A stretch of DNA of 64,000 nucleotides from Pseudonocardia kunmingensis (GCF_006716445.1 NZ_VFPA01000001.1:930001-994000), one strand, 5' to 3'; positions 9,613 to 18,012 are shown, numbered from the stretch's first letter. The notes: generated by a model not told the origin, from the letters alone. Made by a program: numbers and translations.

Positions 9613-10313
9613 GATCCGGTCCTCTCCGCGCTGGTCAGGACGGTACGAGTGTCTCACTGGACAGGCCTCTGGCCGCCGACACCGGGCCACCAGCGCGAGC
9701 AGGGGCCCGCCCTTGATCGCGAAGTCGGCGCGAACACGGGTGGAATCCGCCCGGGAACGCGCCGAACCGGCGATCATCGAGGAATCACGGGCCGCCGGGT
9801 GCCACTCCACCGGCTGTGGTGCCGTTCCGAACCCCTTCGGCCCGCCCTTGATCAGCGAACCAGGGACTTCAGCCGCACCCCTGCAGTACATGTCCCGTTT
9901 CCGCCGACCAAGAGCGCCTGGAGGGCCCCGAAGCCGTCCGATGATCACTAGGACGGGGTGCAACGGGACCACAGCCAGGTGCCCACCCACCCGGCAGGGA
10001 CGGACTCGTCCGAACAGGCCTGGGCCATGTCGGGGACGGCCGCCCGGCCGGCCACAATATTCGGTAGTTGCACCAACCCGGCCATCCCGCCGACGGGCGG
10101 GGTCGAGCCGAACCGGCCGACTGCGCCGAAGACCCGGGCCGAGGCGGACGGCAGTGGCATCGAGCCGGGAACGGCCCGCCCACAGAAGTCGCGGAGACAA
10201 CGAATATCCCGGCACGCAGCCACCCAATCAACAGCCGCAGCATTCACTATCGCAAACACAAACCACCCGAACGCCACCTGCGTTCGAAAACATGTTCGAC
10301 TAAACTCAGGGGC
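9613..10313. other. 700-bp gene-free stretch with a 15-bp direct repeat
   Basis: No convincing gene is seen; open frames here run through on both strands only because of base composition. An exact 15-mer, GGCCCGCCCTTGATC, occurs at 9704-9718 and again at 9839-9853. The stretch is less biased than its flanks towards the end (A/T-richer from about 10190) and ends in the SOS box in front of the DUF222 gene. It may be decayed coding or mobile sequence. Confidence 0.5.
10284..10299. promoter_or_regulatory. LexA (SOS) box
   Basis: TCGAAA-ACAT-GTTCGA differs at one base from the actinobacterial LexA site TCGAAC-N4-GTTCGA. It lies 14 bases before the ATG of the DUF222/HNH gene. 13E12-repeat genes of mycobacteria are known to be controlled by LexA, which supports the reading. 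Confidence 0.75.
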
Positions 10314-11585
10314 ATGTCCGCAGTCGCCGCCGCACACCAGCACCTCCAACAGGCGCTGGACGAATTGCGGCAGGCCGCGGAATCCGGCCTGACCTCCGAT
10401 CCCGAGTTGTTGTCGGTGCTGACGGTCAGCGAAGGACTGTCACGACAGCTGGAGCACCTCACCGTCGCCACCACCGCCGCCCTGCAACGGCGCGGGACCT
10501 TCACCGAACGCGGGTATCGGGACACCACCGGCGCGTTGACCGACCTACTGGGCTGTGACCGGTTCGAGGCGCACCGCCGGGTCGTCGCCGCGGAGCAGGC
10601 GTGCGAGCAGATCGGGCTGGACGGCACCATCGTCGCGGCCCGGTTGCCGGCCACCGCGAAGGCGTTCGCCGCCGGGCAGGCCGGTCTGCGTCACGTCGAG
10701 GTCATCGCCGGCCTGCTGAACACCCCGGCGGCGGGGCGGCTCACCGACAGCCAACGCGGCGGGCTGGAAGAACAACTCGCCGCCCTGGCCGGCGAGTACC
10801 GGCCCACGCAACTGCGCAACCTCGGCGCCCAGCTGATCGAAGCCCTCGACGACGACGGCCCCGAACCCGACGACACCCCACCCGCCCCGGTCAACACACT
10901 GCACCTGCGCCGTCACCGCGGCGGATCCGGCGGGAAGATCACCGCCCAGATCGACGACGCCGCCATGTTCGACGCCATCGCCACCGTCATCGACGCGAAC
11001 TCGAAGCCGCTCGGCAAGGATGACCAGCGCCCCACCGCACAACGCCAGGCCGAAGCACTCGCCGATGCCTGCGGGTATGTCCTCGCCCACGGCGAGGCCG
11101 ACACCCTGCCTGAGACCGGCGGGCGCCGCCCGCAGTTGAACGTGATCATCCGGCTGGAGGACCTGGAGCAGCGGGCGCGGTCGGCGATGCTGGACTTCGG
11201 CGGCACCCTCACCCCCGAGTCACTGCGGATGCTGGCCTGCGACGCCGCCGTCGTCCCGATCGTCATGAACGGCGCCGGACAGCCCTTGGACGTCGGCCGT
11301 TCGACCCGCGTCATCCCCGACGGGCTACGCCGGGCGGTCACCGCCCGGGACCGGGGATGCGCCCACCCGGGGTGTGATCGTCCGCCTGCTTGGTGCGAAA
11401 TCCACCACATCCTCGAATGGGAACACGACGGCCACACCGTGCTGTGCAACCTGGTGATGTTGTGCAAGGCGCACCACCGCCTGATCCACCATTCCGGATG
11501 GACCGTCCGGATGCGGGACGGGCGACCGGAGTTCATACCCCCGAAATGGATCGATCCGCAGCAGAGGCCGCGGCGGAATCACTGA
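10314..11585 (+). CDS. DUF222 / HNH endonuclease protein (13E12 repeat family)
   Basis: A 423-residue protein with an N-terminal helical DUF222 domain (about 20-290) and a C-terminal HNH nuclease motif. In the latter, CAHPGC, then WCEIHHILEWEHDGHT, then LCKAHHRLIHH show the Cys pairs and the catalytic HH. This family is multicopy in actinomycetes and linked to phage attachment sites and the SOS response; its biochemical role is not settled. ATG 10314 follows directly after an SOS box. The gene is intact, with no frameshift, and no integrase or att repeat is seen nearby. Confidence 0.9.
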   Translation: MSAVAAAHQHLQQALDELRQAAESGLTSDPELLSVLTVSEGLSRQLEHLTVATTAALQRRGTFTERGYRDTTGALTDLLGCDRFEAHRRVVAAEQACEQIGLDGTIVAARLPATAKAFAAGQAGLRHVEVIAGLLNTPAAGRLTDSQRGGLEEQLAALAGEYRPTQLRNLGAQLIEALDDDGPEPDDTPPAPVNTLHLRRHRGGSGGKITAQIDDAAMFDAIATVIDANSKPLGKDDQRPTAQRQAEALADACGYVLAHGEADTLPETGGRRPQLNVIIRLEDLEQRARSAMLDFGGTLTPESLRMLACDAAVVPIVMNGAGQPLDVGRSTRVIPDGLRRAVTARDRGCAHPGCDRPPAWCEIHHILEWEHDGHTVLCNLVMLCKAHHRLIHHSGWTVRMRDGRPEFIPPKWIDPQQRPRRNH

Positions 11586-11928
11586 AACGGCTTTCCCACG
11601 CGCCGACTGACTCGAGCACGTCATCGGGCCACCCCACCGGCGCGGCGGCGGTCGGTGCCGGACCTCGGTCGTCCCACCAGGTGCCTGGCCGAGGACGTGC
11701 GTCCCGCCCGGCGCCGCCGTGCCCCGGCAGCGCCGGCCGCCCTCACCGTCGTCCCCGACGGGCGGCGGCTCACCGGGGTGATCGGAGCGTCGCGACCCGT
11801 TCCCGGTGCTCACGGCGCCTGTCACGACCGGGTGCATCAGAGCCGTTGATCACAACCAGGGGATTGACCTGGAGTGTGTGCCGGGTCACCCTGGGTGCCC
11901 CACGGTGTCGAGGAGAGGAACGGTCAGG
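11586..11928. other. 343-bp gap without a supported gene
   Basis: Between the HNH gene and the STAS gene. Long open frames cross it but their composition (Arg/Pro/Ser-rich) has no family character, and none carries a good ribosome site. The 3' end (about 11840-11928) is slightly A/T-richer and may hold the promoter of the STAS gene. Confidence 0.5.
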
Positions 11929-12342
11929 GTGTTTCGAGCCGAGGTCAGCTGCCACCCGGGCGACGGGTACGTCGCCGTCCGGGTTGCCGGTGACGTCGAC
12001 ACGGGCACCCGCGCCCAGCTGGCCGACGCCCTCGACCGCGCGGTGGGCGCCGGGGCGCACACGGTGGTGGTCGACCTCAGCGGCGTCCGGTTCTTCGCCG
12101 CGGCGGGTGTCCACTGCGTGGAGCTCGCCGTCGGGACCATCGAGGCTCGCGGCGGCGCGGCCCACCTGGTGTGCCCCCGCCCTGGAGCGGCGTGGCGGGT
12201 GGTGTCGCTGCTCGGGCTGCACCAGCAGTGGCGGGTGCACCAGGACGTGGCCGGCGCCGTCTCCGGCGCCGCGGCGGAACGCCTCCCCGACCGGCTCATC
12301 CCCCGGCCCCGGGCCGCGCTGCAACAGCCGCGCACCGGCTGA
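11929..12342 (+). CDS. STAS domain protein (anti-sigma factor antagonist-like)
   Basis: A 137-residue protein with one STAS fold: strand GYVAVRVAGDVD, helix, strand VVVDLSGVRFF, then helix and strand up to residue ~110, then an Arg/Pro-rich tail. STAS anti-anti-sigma factors are switched by phosphorylation of a Ser in a DSSG-type motif. Here the equivalent is AAAG (residues ~64-67), so the classical switch is absent. The GTG start at 11929 is chosen because the upstream extension is not family-like and AGGAGAGG lies about 10 bases before it. No anti-sigma kinase is adjacent. Confidence 0.75.
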   Translation: MFRAEVSCHPGDGYVAVRVAGDVDTGTRAQLADALDRAVGAGAHTVVVDLSGVRFFAAAGVHCVELAVGTIEARGGAAHLVCPRPGAAWRVVSLLGLHQQWRVHQDVAGAVSGAAAERLPDRLIPRPRAALQQPRTG

Positions 12343-12472
12343 CGCCCACGCGACTCCGCCCCTTCCCCGCACCGCAGCGCCCCGCGACGATGTCCGCGGC
12401 GTCGGCGCACACGGCCACGCCGCCCGCGGGCTACCGCGGCGAGCCGGACACGACGATGGCGACGGAGGGCCC

Positions 12473-13495
12473 ATGAAGGTCGATGCGATGCTGCGGGGCA
12501 CCGGGCTGGCGGAGATCGCCGGCGAGGCACGCGAACGTGAGGCCGCGGGCGTCGACGGGCTGTGGAGCTTCGAGGGCCCGCACGACCCGTTCCTGCCGCT
12601 GATGCCCGTGGCCGAGCACACCTCGCGGGTGGCCATGGGCACCGCAATCGCGGTCGCCTTCGCCCGCAACCCGATGAGCACCGCCTACGTCGCGCACGAC
12701 CTGCAGGTGCACTCGGAAGGGCGCTTCCTGCTCGGGCTGGGCAGCCAGGTCAAGCCGCACGTCGAGCGCCGTTTCGCGATGCCGTGGAGCCACCCGGCGC
12801 GACGCATGCGCGAGTACGTCCAGGCCCTGCGCGCGATCTGGTCGGCCTGGAACGACGGCGAGCGGCTGGCGTTCCGCGGCGAGTTCTACTCCCACACCCT
12901 GATGACGCCGTTCTTCACGCCCGCACCCAGCGCCTACGGGCCGCCCGCCGTGTACCTCGCCGCCGTCGGCGACCAGATGACGCGCGTGGCGGGCGAGGTC
13001 TGCGACGGGCTGCTGCCGCACGCCTTCACCACCGAGCGCTACCTGCGCGAGCACACGCTGCCGGTGCTGGAAGGGGGGATCGCCGCGAGCGGGCGTTCCC
13101 GCGCGGACTTCTCGATCGCGCTGTCCGGCTTCGTCGTTTCCGGCACGAGCGAGGAGGAGATGGCCGCCGCGGCACGGGGTGTGCGCGAGCAGATCGCCTT
13201 CTACGGCAGCACCCCGGCCTACCGCCCGGTCCTGGAGCTGCACGGGTGGGGTGAGCTCGGCGTCGAGCTCAACCGGCTCTCCCGCGGCACCGACCCCGAC
13301 CGGTGGCGGCGGATGGGCGAGCTCGTCGACGACGAGGTGCTGGCCACCTTCGCCGTGGTGGCGGAACCGGACCGGCTCGGCGACGCCCTGCTCGCCCGGT
13401 TCGGCGGGATCGCCGACCGCTTCACCTTCTACGCCCCCTACCCGCACGAGGACGCCCTGTTCGCGCCGGCGGCGGAGGTGCTGCGGCGGGGGTGA
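12473..13495 (+). CDS. LLM-class (F420-dependent type) oxidoreductase
   Basis: A luciferase-like monooxygenase fold protein of 340 residues. Family features are MGTAIAVAFARNPMSTAY, LGLGSQVKPHVERRF, the HPARRMREYVQALRAIW helix and YLAAVGDQMTRVAGEVCDG. In actinomycetes this subgroup generally uses F420; the substrate cannot be deduced. The start is ATG 12473. It sits 130 bases after the STAS gene, and a small membrane-protein gene follows. Confidence 0.85.
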   Translation: MKVDAMLRGTGLAEIAGEAREREAAGVDGLWSFEGPHDPFLPLMPVAEHTSRVAMGTAIAVAFARNPMSTAYVAHDLQVHSEGRFLLGLGSQVKPHVERRFAMPWSHPARRMREYVQALRAIWSAWNDGERLAFRGEFYSHTLMTPFFTPAPSAYGPPAVYLAAVGDQMTRVAGEVCDGLLPHAFTTERYLREHTLPVLEGGIAASGRSRADFSIALSGFVVSGTSEEEMAAAARGVREQIAFYGSTPAYRPVLELHGWGELGVELNRLSRGTDPDRWRRMGELVDDEVLATFAVVAEPDRLGDALLARFGGIADRFTFYAPYPHEDALFAPAAEVLRRG

Positions 13496-13562
13496 GGCGT
13501 CCGCCGGTTGGGATCACCCGACAGGGGGAACAGGTCCTCATCGGACCTGCGGAAGGACTCCC

Positions 13563-13742
13563 ATGCTCGCTGTCGTCGCTGCCGTCCTGTTCGGTCTCGC
13601 CCTCCTCTTCGAGCTCGCCGGGATCTCCGTCCAGGTGATCACGAGCTCGCTGCTCGTCACCGCCGGACTGCTGTGCCTCGCGCTGTACTTCGCCGGCGTC
13701 GGGTCGCGGCAGGTGACCTACCGGCGGCGCACCCGCCGCTGA
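13563..13742 (+). CDS. Small two-helix membrane protein
   Basis: A 59-residue protein with two hydrophobic helices (about 2-20 and 26-44) and a basic tail, VTYRRRTRR. The ATG is preceded by GCGGAAGGACTCCC, a fair ribosome site. Function unknown. It could belong with the upstream oxidoreductase or stand alone; the next gene is an exporter. Confidence 0.6.
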   Translation: MLAVVAAVLFGLALLFELAGISVQVITSSLLVTAGLLCLALYFAGVGSRQVTYRRRTRR

Positions 13743-13789
13743 GCCGAATCCCGTTGTCGGCCGGCGCCGGCTGACGCGATCCTGGCCCG

Positions 13790-15034
13790 ATGAGGGCTCG
13801 GGGCGAACCGCTCGGATCGGCGTTCGGCCGGTTGTGGGCGGCTGCCGCCGTCTCCAACGTGGGGGACGGGGTGGCGCTCGCGGCGGGCCCGCTGCTGCTC
13901 GCGTCGCTGACGTCGGACCCGGCGCTCGTGGCCGGCGCGATGTTCGTGCAGCAGCTGCCCTGGCTGCTGTTCGCCCTGCCGGCCGGCGTGTACGTCGACC
14001 GGCTGGACCGGCGGCGCGTCATCGTGCTCGTCAACCTCGTGCGCGCGGCGGTGATCGGCGGGCTCGCCGTGGCCGTCGCGACCGGCAGCGCGACGGTCGC
14101 GCTCGTCTACGGCGCGCTGTTCGTCGTCGGCGCGATGGAGACGCTCGCGGACAACGCGAGCACGGCGCTGTTGCCCGCCGTCGTCCCCGCGGCGCAGCTG
14201 CCGAGGGCGAACGCGCGCCTGATGGGTGTGCAGCTCGTGGGCAACCACCTGGTCGCGCCGCCGCTGGGCGCCGCCCTGTTCGTCCTCGCGGCGGCGTGGC
14301 CGTTCGGGCTCAACGCGGTCACCTTCCTCGTCGCGGCACTGCTCCTGGCCACGCTGCGGGGGCGGTTCCGGCCGGTGAGCGACCAGCCGCACCGCCCGGT
14401 GCGCCAGGACATCGCCACCGGCATGCGCGCGCTGCTCGGCCACCCGGTGCTGCGCATGCTCGCGGTGTGCCTGTGCCTGATGAACGTCACGCTCGTCGGG
14501 GCGTTCGCGATCCTCGTGCTCTACGCCCGTGAGCGGCTCGGCCTCGACGAGATCGGGTTCGGGCTGCTGCTCGCCGCGAGCGCCGTCGGCGGCATCGCCG
14601 GCACCCTCGCCGCGGCACGTCTGCAGGAGCGGTTCGGCACCGCCCTGCTGCTGCGCGCCGGCCTGGTGATCGAGACCTGCACCCACCTGTCGCTCGCACT
14701 CGCCCGGGTGCCGTGGGTCGCGGTCGCGACCATGGTCGTGTTCGGTGCGCACGCCAGCCTCTGGGGCATCCTCTCGGTGTCCTGGCGCCAGCGCGTGGTG
14801 CCCGACGCGCTGCGCGGGCGCGTCAACAGCGGGTACTTCCTGTTCTCCGTGGGTGGGGCCGCGCTGGGCGCGCTCGGCGGCGGCCTCGTGGCGCGCGGCA
14901 TGGGGATCACGGCGCCGTTCTGGATCGCGTTCGCCGGCATGGTCGTGCTGACCGCGCTGGCGTGGCGGCGCTTCACGCCGGCACTGCTCGACGTGGCCGA
15001 CCCGCTCCCGATCGGCCCTACCCCCGCCGGCTGA
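13790..15034 (+). CDS. MFS transporter, EntS/MFS_3-like
   Basis: A 414-residue inner-membrane transporter with about 12 hydrophobic helices. The N-half motif YVDRLDRRRVIVLVN and the general layout match the MFS_3 group (EntS-like exporters of siderophores or drugs). The likely substrate is unknown. The 3' end overlaps the stop of the convergent epimerase remnant by 17 bases. Confidence 0.87.
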   Translation: MRARGEPLGSAFGRLWAAAAVSNVGDGVALAAGPLLLASLTSDPALVAGAMFVQQLPWLLFALPAGVYVDRLDRRRVIVLVNLVRAAVIGGLAVAVATGSATVALVYGALFVVGAMETLADNASTALLPAVVPAAQLPRANARLMGVQLVGNHLVAPPLGAALFVLAAAWPFGLNAVTFLVAALLLATLRGRFRPVSDQPHRPVRQDIATGMRALLGHPVLRMLAVCLCLMNVTLVGAFAILVLYARERLGLDEIGFGLLLAASAVGGIAGTLAAARLQERFGTALLLRAGLVIETCTHLSLALARVPWVAVATMVVFGAHASLWGILSVSWRQRVVPDALRGRVNSGYFLFSVGGAALGALGGGLVARGMGITAPFWIAFAGMVVLTALAWRRFTPALLDVADPLPIGPTPAG

Positions 15035-15293
15035 ACCGGGGCTCGTAGCCCAGCACGCGGCGGGCCTTGTCGATCGACAGCATCGTCTCGTGCTCGCCGA
15101 GCTCCCGGGTGACCGGCACGCCCGGGTAGACCTCGGCGGCCAGATCCACGCTGGGCCGCGACATCACGCTGTCGGCGTTGGCGATCACGAACACGTCCGT
15201 GGTGAGCCCCGGCGCGAGCGCGACCACCCGGTAGCCGTGTTCCTGCAGGTGGCGCACCACGTGGCGCCCGAGCTTCCCGCTGCTGCCGGTCAC
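15018..15293 (-). pseudogene. NAD-dependent epimerase/dehydratase remnant with internal deletion
   Basis: The 91 residues join an extended-SDR N-terminus (TGSSGKLGRHVVRHL, the glycine-rich NAD loop) to a typical SDR C-terminus (FVIANADSVMSRPSVDL ... SIDKARRVLGYEPRFS). A normal member has about 280-300 residues, so the central ~190, including the catalytic YxxxK, are missing without loss of frame. It is probably non-functional. Confidence 0.75.
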
Positions 15294-15379
15294 GGCGACG
15301 GTCGTCCTCCCCGTTGCTTCTCACCCGGGAGGGGCGGGTCGGCGCACCCGCCGGGTGTGATGCGCGTTATCCTCATGTC

Positions 15380-15430
15380 ATGCGCAACGCCCTCGCCCTC
15401 GCCGCGGCCGTAGTGCCGCGCGTCGGCTGA
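15380..15430 (+). CDS. Leader peptide of a probable attenuator
   Basis: A 16-codon frame, MRNALALAAAVVPRVG, rich in Ala, Val and Leu. A -10-like TATCCT lies 6 bases before the ATG, so the transcript may be leaderless. It is followed by two competing hairpins and then by an IlvM-like ACT gene, the arrangement of branched-chain amino-acid attenuators. Assignment is inference from layout. Confidence 0.5.
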   Translation: MRNALALAAAVVPRVG

Positions 15431-15431
15431 A

Positions 15432-15507
15432 CCAGGCCGCCGGCGCGCCGCGCTCCCCCACGCACCCGAGGCCTGGCTCGGCCCCCACCCTCCGTGGAAC
15501 TGGAGCC
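15432..15507 (+). promoter_or_regulatory. Mutually exclusive hairpins between leader peptide and IlvM-like gene
   Basis: Stem 1 pairs CCAGGCC (15432-15438) with GGCCTGG (15470-15476). Stem 2 pairs GGCTC (15475-15479) with GAGCC (15503-15507), which covers most of the ribosome site GGAG (15502-15505) of the next gene. They share bases 15475-15476, so they cannot form together. This suggests translation control of the downstream gene by ribosome movement on the leader. Confidence 0.45.
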
Positions 15508-15512
15508 GAACG

Positions 15513-15791
15513 ATGAGCGTTCTCGACCACCAATCCCCCCGCGCCACCTGGGCCCCGCGCCTGCAGCGCCGCCACGAGATCGTCACCACCGGTGGCATGC
15601 AGGGCGTCCTCGACATCGCCTCGGCCCTGCGCGCCGGCGGCTTCCCCGTGCGGGAGTTCACCGTCGAGGTCCGTGACGGGGTCCCGTACAGCTCGGTGAC
15701 CTGCACGGTCTCCCTCACCGCCGCGGAGTGCGCCGGCTTCGCCGACCGCCTCGGCGCGGTCCCGGCGGTCGTCTCCGTCGAACCCTGCTGA
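15513..15791 (+). CDS. IlvM-like ACT-domain protein
   Basis: A 92-residue protein whose residues ~25-90 (VLDIASALRAGGFPVREF ... SSVTCTVSLT ... FADRLGAVPAVVSVEP) follow the helix-strand-strand-helix-strand order of the small ACT regulatory subunit IlvM of acetolactate synthase. The resemblance is judged by eye. No catalytic acetolactate synthase gene is nearby. GGAG lies 7 bases before the ATG. The Leu/Ala/Val-rich leader peptide upstream fits a link to branched-chain amino acids. Confidence 0.55.
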   Translation: MSVLDHQSPRATWAPRLQRRHEIVTTGGMQGVLDIASALRAGGFPVREFTVEVRDGVPYSSVTCTVSLTAAECAGFADRLGAVPAVVSVEPC

Positions 15792-15848
15792 CGGCCCGAC
15801 CCGCGCGCACGCGGAGCTCGACGGACCCGCCCGGGGCCTGTCCATCCG

Positions 15849-15908
15849 TTGACATCACGTCGGCAGAGCCATACGGTTCTCGTATTGTCTGAGTTCTGTA
15901 TTATCTGA
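15849..15908 (+). promoter_or_regulatory. Promoter with tandem operator upstream of an NAD(P)-binding protein
   Basis: A -35 TTGACA (15849-15854), 17 bases, then -10 TACGGT (15872-15877). At and just after the expected start point is a tandem repeat: GTTCTCGTATTGTCTGA (15876-15892) followed by GTTCTGTATTATCTGA (15893-15908). The A/T-rich island stands out from its surroundings. A repressor binding the repeat would block initiation. Confidence 0.6.
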
Positions 15909-15928
15909 CCATCGTATGGAGAGCGCCC

Positions 15929-16594
15929 ATGCACCTCACGATCGTCGGGGCAACCGGCGGCATCGGTTGCCACGTCGTCGACCAGGCGCTCGCTGCCGGG
16001 CACGCGGTCACCGCTGCCGTGCGCAACCCGCAGAACGTCGACCGCGATGTTTCCGCTGTCGCGGTGGACCTCGCACGCCCCGACCCCGCGGCTCTGCGGT
16101 CCGCTGTGGAGGGGGCCGACGCGGTCCTGTCCTGCCTGGGACCGCGGGGCAGGCACGAGTACGGAGTCGTCTCCACGGGCACCGAGGCGATCCTCGCGGC
16201 GATGCAGGACACCGGCTGCCGCCGCATCATCGCGATCAGCGGCGCCGGGGTGTCGACCGCCGCCACACCGGCCCGGCCCCACCCGCCCAAGCGCGAACCC
16301 GGAGCCGGTCTCTACAACCAGTACTTCGCCACACCGCTGGCGCGACTCGCCGTCGGCTCACACTTCGTCGACGTCGCGAAGATGGAGGACCTCCTCCGTG
16401 CCAGCGGCTTCGCCTGGACCGCGCTGCGCACGCCGTACTTGACGAACTCGGCCCTGACCGGTCGGTACCGCACCGCCGTCGAACGCAACGTCCGACGCGG
16501 CGTACGCCTCTCCCGCGCCGACGCCGCGCATCTCATGCTCCGAGCACTCGGGGAACGGTCGACGTTCGGCCGTGCGATCGCCGCCGCCTACTGA
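15929..16594 (+). CDS. NAD(P)-binding atypical SDR (NmrA-like) protein
   Basis: A 221-residue Rossmann protein. The glycine-rich loop VGATGGIGCHVV near the start binds NAD(P). The family-typical DAVLSCLGPRG and RRIIAISGAGVS strands follow, and the classical YxxxK catalytic pair is lacking. Such proteins act as flavin reductases, quinone reductases or redox sensors; the role here is not known. The start is ATG 15929. A good promoter with a tandem operator lies upstream. It is convergent with fprA. Confidence 0.8.
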   Translation: MHLTIVGATGGIGCHVVDQALAAGHAVTAAVRNPQNVDRDVSAVAVDLARPDPAALRSAVEGADAVLSCLGPRGRHEYGVVSTGTEAILAAMQDTGCRRIIAISGAGVSTAATPARPHPPKREPGAGLYNQYFATPLARLAVGSHFVDVAKMEDLLRASGFAWTALRTPYLTNSALTGRYRTAVERNVRRGVRLSRADAAHLMLRALGERSTFGRAIAAAY

Positions 16595-16641
16595 GCTCCG
16601 ACAGGAGCCCATCATGGTCGGCCACTCACGACCGCAACCAC

Positions 16642-18012
16642 TCACGGGCCGGTGCACGCGCGGTGCGCGGCGTCGAGCATCTCGCTCAGCTCCGCGACCT
16701 TCACCCGCTCGGCGCCGCGCAGCCCGCCGCGCCGCACCTCCTCGGCGTCCAGGCGCAGCCACGCCGACCAGTCCACCGGCCGCACCCCGTGGGCGGTCAG
16801 CGCGGCCCGCAGCGCGGCCGGCTCGGGGTGCGCCGGGGCGGGTAGGCCGGGCAGGTCCTCCAGGAGCGCGGCGACGGTCTCCACCGCGTCCGCCTTGTTG
16901 GTGCCGATCACGCCGGTCGGCCCGCGCTTGATCCAGCCCGTGACGTAGGCCCCGGGCACCGGCACGCCGTCCCGCACCACGCGGCCCCCCTCGTTCGGGA
17001 CCGTGCCGGTGGCGGCGTCGAACGGCAGGCCGGGGATCGGCTCGGCGTCGTAGCCGATCGCCCGCACGACCAGCCCGACGTCGATCGTCTCCTGCTCACC
17101 GGTGCCGGTCACGCGGCCGTCGACGATCTCGTTGCGCTCGACGACCACGCCGCTCACCCGGCCCCCCGTGCCGAGGATCCGCACCGGGGAGCGCAGGAAG
17201 CGCAGGTGGATCCGCCGGCTCCGGCCGGTCGGCGCCGTCGCCGACCACTCCGCCAGCAGGTCGAGCATCTGCCGGTGGCGCCGGTCCTCCGGCTCCTCGA
17301 CGCCCGCCGCGAGCAGGCCGTCGTCGTGCACGAGGACGTCGGCGTCGGCCAGCTCGCCGATCTGGCGCAGCTCGGCCGGCGTGAACCGCACGTGCTGCGG
17401 GCCGCGCCGGACCAGCACGTGGATGTCGCGGACCGCGCTCGTGCGCAGGACGTCGAGCACCGGATCGGGCACGTCCGTGGCCGCCATCTCGTCGGCGGAC
17501 TTGGCGAGCACGCGCGCGACGTCCAGCGCGACGTTGCCGGCGCCGACCACGGCGACGCCCGGGTGGTCGAGCAGCGGCCGCAGCCCGGTCCGGTCGGGGT
17601 GGCCGCAGTACCAGCTGACGAACGCGCCCGAGCCCAGCGAACCGGTCAGGTCCTCGCCGGGGACGCCCAGCGCGCGGTCCACCGAGCTGCCGGTGGCGTG
17701 CACGACCGCGTGGACGTGCTCGCGCAGCACCTCGAGCGGGATGCCGCCGTCGCCGACGTGGACGCCGCCGAGGAACTCGACGGCGGGGAGCTCGCCGCGC
17801 CCCCGTTCGAACGGTTGCTGCAGGACGCGGATGACCGACTTCATCTTCACGTGGTCGGGGGCCACGCCGTAGCGCACGAGGCCGTACGGGGCGGGCAGCC
17901 GGTCGAGCACCTCGACGCTCACCGGCTCCCCGGAGGTCAGCAGCGCGGCGGCGGCGTACAGCCCGGAGGGGCCCGCTCCGATCACCGCGACCCGGGCAGG
18001 TCGCTGCTGCAT
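16642..18012 (-). CDS. fprA: FAD-dependent ferredoxin-NADP+ reductase, FprA type
   Basis: A 456-residue two-dinucleotide-domain flavoenzyme that passes electrons between NADPH and ferredoxins, and so feeds P450s. The FAD loop VIGAGPSGLYAAAALL is at residue ~10, and the NADPH loop VVGAGNVALDVARVL at ~155. The adrenodoxin-reductase-like feature YGVAPDHVKMKSVI is at ~45-60, and a C-terminal RGPTGVIGTNKADA segment caps the FAD. Matches mycobacterial FprA in length and motifs. A P450 gene lies 6 kb away. The 281 bases upstream hold no gene. Confidence 0.9.
   Translation of the reverse strand: MQQRPARVAVIGAGPSGLYAAAALLTSGEPVSVEVLDRLPAPYGLVRYGVAPDHVKMKSVIRVLQQPFERGRGELPAVEFLGGVHVGDGGIPLEVLREHVHAVVHATGSSVDRALGVPGEDLTGSLGSGAFVSWYCGHPDRTGLRPLLDHPGVAVVGAGNVALDVARVLAKSADEMAATDVPDPVLDVLRTSAVRDIHVLVRRGPQHVRFTPAELRQIGELADADVLVHDDGLLAAGVEEPEDRRHRQMLDLLAEWSATAPTGRSRRIHLRFLRSPVRILGTGGRVSGVVVERNEIVDGRVTGTGEQETIDVGLVVRAIGYDAEPIPGLPFDAATGTVPNEGGRVVRDGVPVPGAYVTGWIKRGPTGVIGTNKADAVETVAALLEDLPGLPAPAHPEPAALRAALTAHGVRPVDWSAWLRLDAEEVRRGGLRGAERVKVAELSEMLDAAHRACTGP

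Noticed and set aside
11390-13495. A 701-codon plus-strand frame running into the LLM oxidoreductase
   Set aside because: Only the part from 12473 matches a family; the upstream half overlaps the HNH and STAS genes in another frame.
15090-15413. A 107-codon plus-strand frame over the epimerase remnant
   Set aside because: It is antisense to the remnant, overlaps the leader peptide and shows no family features.
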